This document shows positions 33,460 through 36,350 of a stretch of DNA of 36,350 nucleotides, piece by piece. The notes beneath the pieces were generated by a model. That model was not told where the DNA came from. It searched no databases and saw nothing but the letters and a program-made list of their open reading frames with translations. The number at the start of each line of letters is the position of its first letter. Positions within the stretch are counted from its first letter, which is position 1. A program made the translations under genes and the position numbers. Origin of the DNA: Anaerolineales bacterium HSG24 (GTDB lineage Bacteria > Chloroflexota > Anaerolineae > 4572-78 > J111); NCBI GenBank assembly GCA_030377895.1, contig JAUCGB010000036.1:1-36350 (forward strand), given 5' to 3'.

Positions 33460-36350
33460 TTAAGCCTCACTTTCTTCCTCTGCTTCCCGTTTCAGTTTAA
33501 TCTTACCCCGCACCTTCTCCATAATCAACTTCGCGCCAGCAAAGGGATTGGTTAAGGTAGTGACCGTGACCTCGACGACATCGTCGCCCATGTTGGCGAT
33601 GTTGTTCAAGCGTCGAGCAATCCAACTGGGGCGGGCTTCTTCCTCTTTTTCGAGTTCGGATTTAATCTCCTCAACCGCCGCCTCGACTTCGGCCTTCATG
33701 TCGGCCTTCTCCTCAGAATCGGTGTCGGCTAACGCGTCGATTTTGGCCGCAACTTGCGTTTGCCATGTCAACAGGGCCGTGACCAACTCCTGTTGAGCCG
33801 GAGCCATGCTCTGCTCAATCATCTGATCTCGTCCGGCGGCATGCCCACTACCCGAACTGCCGACCGCACTTCCACTGCCGACGGATACGCCGGTACTGTC
33901 TGTAATATTTGTCTCACTCATCGTTTGTTCCTTATAATAATTCTCAATAAAAGTAATATGTTGCTTCTCAAAACCGTGTGCTTCTTCAAATTGGGTCAAA
34001 ATTTTCTGTCTATCAATCACCCCATCTATCAAACCAAGCACATCAACCATGTGATACGGTTTGCGACGACATTGAATTTGCCATTGCTGATTGATCACAA
34101 AATCCTTAAGGTCGTTAAAGGGGTAAGAATACGGCTCTGGGTTATCTCGGCAGGTTTCGCAGTGACACGGAACCCACTTATCATACCGCAAACGAGGGAA
34201 ACTGTTGTGAATCTGCTCCAACTCATGCATGATGATTTCGAGCAGCCCTCGTTTGTTAGCTCCCTGCACCCGCACCGTGATTTTGGGCGATTGGGTGTAA
34301 TACTCAATCACCTCGGCCCGCGTCTGCTCCCGTTCCAAGATGACCCCACTTTTCCAGACCCAATCTTGCCGAGCGATGGCATGATGGACGGCCACAATAA
34401 AACGGGTAATGATACCCTTGGGCATAAAGTCGTAGGTGTAGCGCAGAATCAGATTTTGCTCATCCTGCCAATCGTACTCCGGTTGCGCCTCTTTGAGCAG
34501 TTGCGGGGCGATGTAATGGTGCGTTTGATTGGGCATCTCGTAGCAGAGTTGGAACTCCTTCATCAACTCCAACAGTTGAATCTGTTTCTGCCGATAGAGC
34601 GGTTCATGCCATATCCGGCTTAAATCGTCATGCCCAAAACGGCCATATTGTGCCCGCACCCCGTCATCATCCAAGACCCGATAGACCGCGTCGGTGCCCC
34701 ATGTCGGTCTGAGGATGACCATGTCGGCCAGATAGGGGTTATCCTTAAAATGTAAGCAGACTCCCAAATCGTGCAGATAGTCGCTCAGAGTCTCTTTGAA
34801 ATAGGCGTTGCTCAACCCCTCGGCCTCGCAAATCTGTTCAAACTGGTTGTGGGTGATATGGTCGCGCCGGTCAGTCTCCAACCGTTTCCGCACCCGCACC
34901 CATGATTTGGGCAGGTGGGTGCCGATGTGGGGCAGGCCGACCACCTGATGGTTCACCTCCCGCCAAATCTCGGTCAACCCCTCGTTACTGCTCAGGTCGG
35001 TGCTTAAGACCTCCACCAGATTGCTAAACCGCCCCCGCAACGCGGCCTCGTTAATCTCCCGCTCCCGACCCTTCTTTTTGTTCTTGATAATCAGCACCGG
35101 ACTGTTATCACTGAGCAGTTCGATCACATTGAGCCAGTAATAAAAGTCGGTGTTCTCCTTCCGCTCGTCCGCCACCAGCAGGTAGAGGGAACGTTTGGTC
35201 AGGAAAAACTGATGGGTGGCATGATAAATCTCCTGCCCACCAAAATCCCACAGATTCAGTTGATACGCCTGCCCCTCAATCGTCGGCTCGACCTGTATCA
35301 CCTCAATCCCTTGGGTCGAATTCTCCTCACACAGTTTATAGTCGGGGTCGTCTAACTTTTTAGCCAGCGTGGTTTTACCAGCCCCACCCTCCCCGACAAT
35401 CAACACCTTGGCCTCATGCAAATAGTCGATGCCATCTCGGTCTAACTGCTCAAAGTAGCTTCGTACTTTGGTGAGGTTGGCTCGGCCTCGTTCATTCATG
35501 TCGGTCACCTCGGGTGGCGGTGTTTGGAGGGACAAGCCATAGAGATAAAGTTCTTCTAAATTTTCCAGTTGTAACAGTTTGGGGGATAGGTGTTTGATGT
35601 GGTTAGTACTAGCTGGCGTAAGTACTCTACCGGATGACTTCTGCCGAGCAGTACTAACAGTACTAACAGTACTAAGGTAGTTCCAAGTTTTAAAACCTCC
35701 CACTTTTGAGTAGTCCGCACTCTCTTGTGCGGACGGGTTCGGCACAAGAGAGTGCCTCACTACACGTTTGGGAGATTTATTTTTCTGGAACTGCCTAACA
35801 AGGTAAGAGCTAATACGAGAAAGAAAACTCATTGAAGGTTTATAACCAAGTGTTAAACCATTTAATGAAGTTAAATCGTAAATAAATGAGGGTAACTCAC
35901 CTAACTTATTGTAGCTCAAATCAAGGTTAGTGAGGTTGGTCAAGTTACCTAAAAATTCTGGCAACTCGCTTAGATTATTATCCTCTAAATAAAGCATAGT
36001 GAGGTTGGTCAGTTGGCCTAAAGATTCTGGCAACTCGCTCAGATTATTGTCACGTAAATTAAGCTGAGAGAGGTTGGTCAGTTGGCCTAAAAATTCTGGC
36101 AACTCGCTCAGTTCATTGGAACCTATATCAAGGCTAGTGAGGTTGGTCAACTGGCCTAAAGATTCTGGCAACTCGCTCAGATTAGTGCTACCTAAATTAA
36201 GCGTAGTGAGGTTGGTCAGTTGACCTAAAAATTCTGGCAACTCGCTCAGATTAGTGCTACCTAAATTAAGCGTAGTGAGGTTGGTCAGTTGACCTAAAAA
36301 TTCTGGCAACTCGGTCAGGTTATTGTAGCTTAAATCAAGCTGAGTGAGGT
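33460..36350 (-). CDS. LRR-Roc-COR (ROCO) protein, 5' end outside window
   Basis: 962 codons are visible and the frame is open to the window edge. From the N-terminal side: at least seven 23-residue leucine-rich repeats (LGQLTNLTTLNLGSTNLSELPEF type), a divergent linker carrying repeats, a final LRR (LENLEELYLYGLSL), then a Roc GTPase with P-loop GEGGAGKTT (about 35366-35394) and switch WDFGGQE (about 35238-35258); the NKxD position reads IIKNKKKGR, without the Asp. A COR dimerisation domain follows, then a C-terminal tail with a Ser/Gly-rich stretch ending GHAAGRDQ, a charged coiled coil, and a basic/acidic end. Bacterial ROCO proteins are GTP-dependent dimers, often suspected in signalling or conflict. 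The tail could be a separately translated module (internal ATG at 33921). Confidence 0.88.
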   Translation of the reverse strand, partial: LTQLDLSYNNLTELPEFLGQLTNLTTLNLGSTNLSELPEFLGQLTNLTTLNLGSTNLSELPESLGQLTNLTSLDIGSNELSELPEFLGQLTNLSQLNLRDNNLSELPESLGQLTNLTMLYLEDNNLSELPEFLGNLTNLTNLDLSYNKLGELPSFIYDLTSLNGLTLGYKPSMSFLSRISSYLVRQFQKNKSPKRVVRHSLVPNPSAQESADYSKVGGFKTWNYLSTVSTVSTARQKSSGRVLTPASTNHIKHLSPKLLQLENLEELYLYGLSLQTPPPEVTDMNERGRANLTKVRSYFEQLDRDGIDYLHEAKVLIVGEGGAGKTTLAKKLDDPDYKLCEENSTQGIEVIQVEPTIEGQAYQLNLWDFGGQEIYHATHQFFLTKRSLYLLVADERKENTDFYYWLNVIELLSDNSPVLIIKNKKKGREREINEAALRGRFSNLVEVLSTDLSSNEGLTEIWREVNHQVVGLPHIGTHLPKSWVRVRKRLETDRRDHITHNQFEQICEAEGLSNAYFKETLSDYLHDLGVCLHFKDNPYLADMVILRPTWGTDAVYRVLDDDGVRAQYGRFGHDDLSRIWHEPLYRQKQIQLLELMKEFQLCYEMPNQTHHYIAPQLLKEAQPEYDWQDEQNLILRYTYDFMPKGIITRFIVAVHHAIARQDWVWKSGVILEREQTRAEVIEYYTQSPKITVRVQGANKRGLLEIIMHELEQIHNSFPRLRYDKWVPCHCETCRDNPEPYSYPFNDLKDFVINQQWQIQCRRKPYHMVDVLGLIDGVIDRQKILTQFEEAHGFEKQHITFIENYYKEQTMSETNITDSTGVSVGSGSAVGSSGSGHAAGRDQMIEQSMAPAQQELVTALLTWQTQVAAKIDALADTDSEEKADMKAEVEAAVEEIKSELEKEEEARPSWIARRLNNIANMGDDVVEVTVTTLTNPFAGAKLIMEKVRGKIKLKREAEEESEA
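35649..35675. repeat. Three tandem 9-bp repeats in the ROCO linker
   Basis: CAGTACTAA occurs three times in a row, encoding STVSTVSTA-like residues on the minus strand. It lies in the linker between the tandem LRRs and the Roc domain. Confidence 0.7.
35717..35755. repeat. Perfect 14-bp inverted repeat inside the ROCO coding region
   Basis: GCACTCTCTTGTGC (35717-35730) and GCACAAGAGAGTGC (35742-35755) flank an 11-nt loop. It is read through in frame as roughly HSLVPNPSAQESA, in the linker before the Roc domain, and looks like a palindromic element tolerated in a flexible region. Confidence 0.75.
35890..36350. repeat. Tandem 69-bp LRR-encoding repeats
   Basis: At least six tandem 69-bp units encode the 23-residue LRRs. 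Two adjacent units (about 36180-36248 and 36249-36317) are almost identical in nucleotide sequence, indicating recent duplication or gene conversion. The array continues beyond the window edge. Confidence 0.8.

Noticed and set aside
33754..34623. Long open frame on the + strand opposite the ROCO gene
   Set aside because: It lies wholly antisense to well-formed Roc-COR coding sequence and shows no domain of its own.

Overview
The window looks like a chromosomal stretch of a Chloroflexota-type (Anaerolineae-like) bacterium. This is inferred from protein style, not from a marker gene. The clues are a polytopic glycosyltransferase with a C-terminal beta-domain, a secreted protein ending in a YLPIIIK-type tail, a short SigA-like sigma factor, a bacterial ROCO protein, a fused methyltransferase/glycosyltransferase giant, and many small palindromic mobile elements.

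Layout. 1-10.9 kb is a surface-polysaccharide region: the tail of an unknown + strand gene, a small methyltransferase, a membrane-anchored SGNH hydrolase, a ~1620-residue MT-MT-coiled coil-GT2-GT2-GT4 protein, a divergently transcribed Wzt-type ABC ATPase, and a large membrane glycosyltransferase-like protein. 11.1-15.4 kb holds a small unknown ORF, a type III polyketide synthase, hemC and moeA. 15.4-17.2 kb is an AT-rich DNA methyltransferase followed by a short fragment resembling an XcyI-type restriction enzyme. 17.5-18.55 kb has a DsbA-family oxidoreductase with an in-frame UGA exactly where the first catalytic Cys should be, then a small Cys-rich protein. 18.9-20.9 kb is an amidohydrolase (MtaD/SAH deaminase-like) fused to a CYTH domain. 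21.4-24.3 kb has an MDR oxidoreductase, tRNA-Gly(CCC) and a SigA-like sigma factor. 24.5-25.9 kb is an OLD/PARIS-like ATPase plus a broken TOPRIM-like partner. 26-30.5 kb has a glutaminyl cyclase-LamG secreted protein and two overlapping CorC/CNNM membrane proteins. 31-33.2 kb has an ABC ATPase and a REC-histidine kinase. 33.46 kb to the window end is a LRR-Roc-COR protein whose 5' end lies outside.

Mobile DNA. Four families of non-coding inverted-repeat elements can be defined by terminal repeats and, in most copies, perfect target-site duplications: alpha (TACCCGACA ends, 9-bp TSD), beta (CTGATGCTAAC ends, 8-bp TSD), gamma (98 bp, TA TSD, two identical copies) and delta (103 bp, 8-bp TSD). 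One gamma copy sits inside a beta copy; the other cuts the TOPRIM-like gene.

Most interesting points: the UGA-Gly-His-Cys DsbA protein (candidate selenoprotein, or a precise nonsense lesion), the inactivated ATPase/TOPRIM pair, the amidohydrolase-CYTH fusion, the nested elements, and palindromes carried in frame inside two protein-coding genes.
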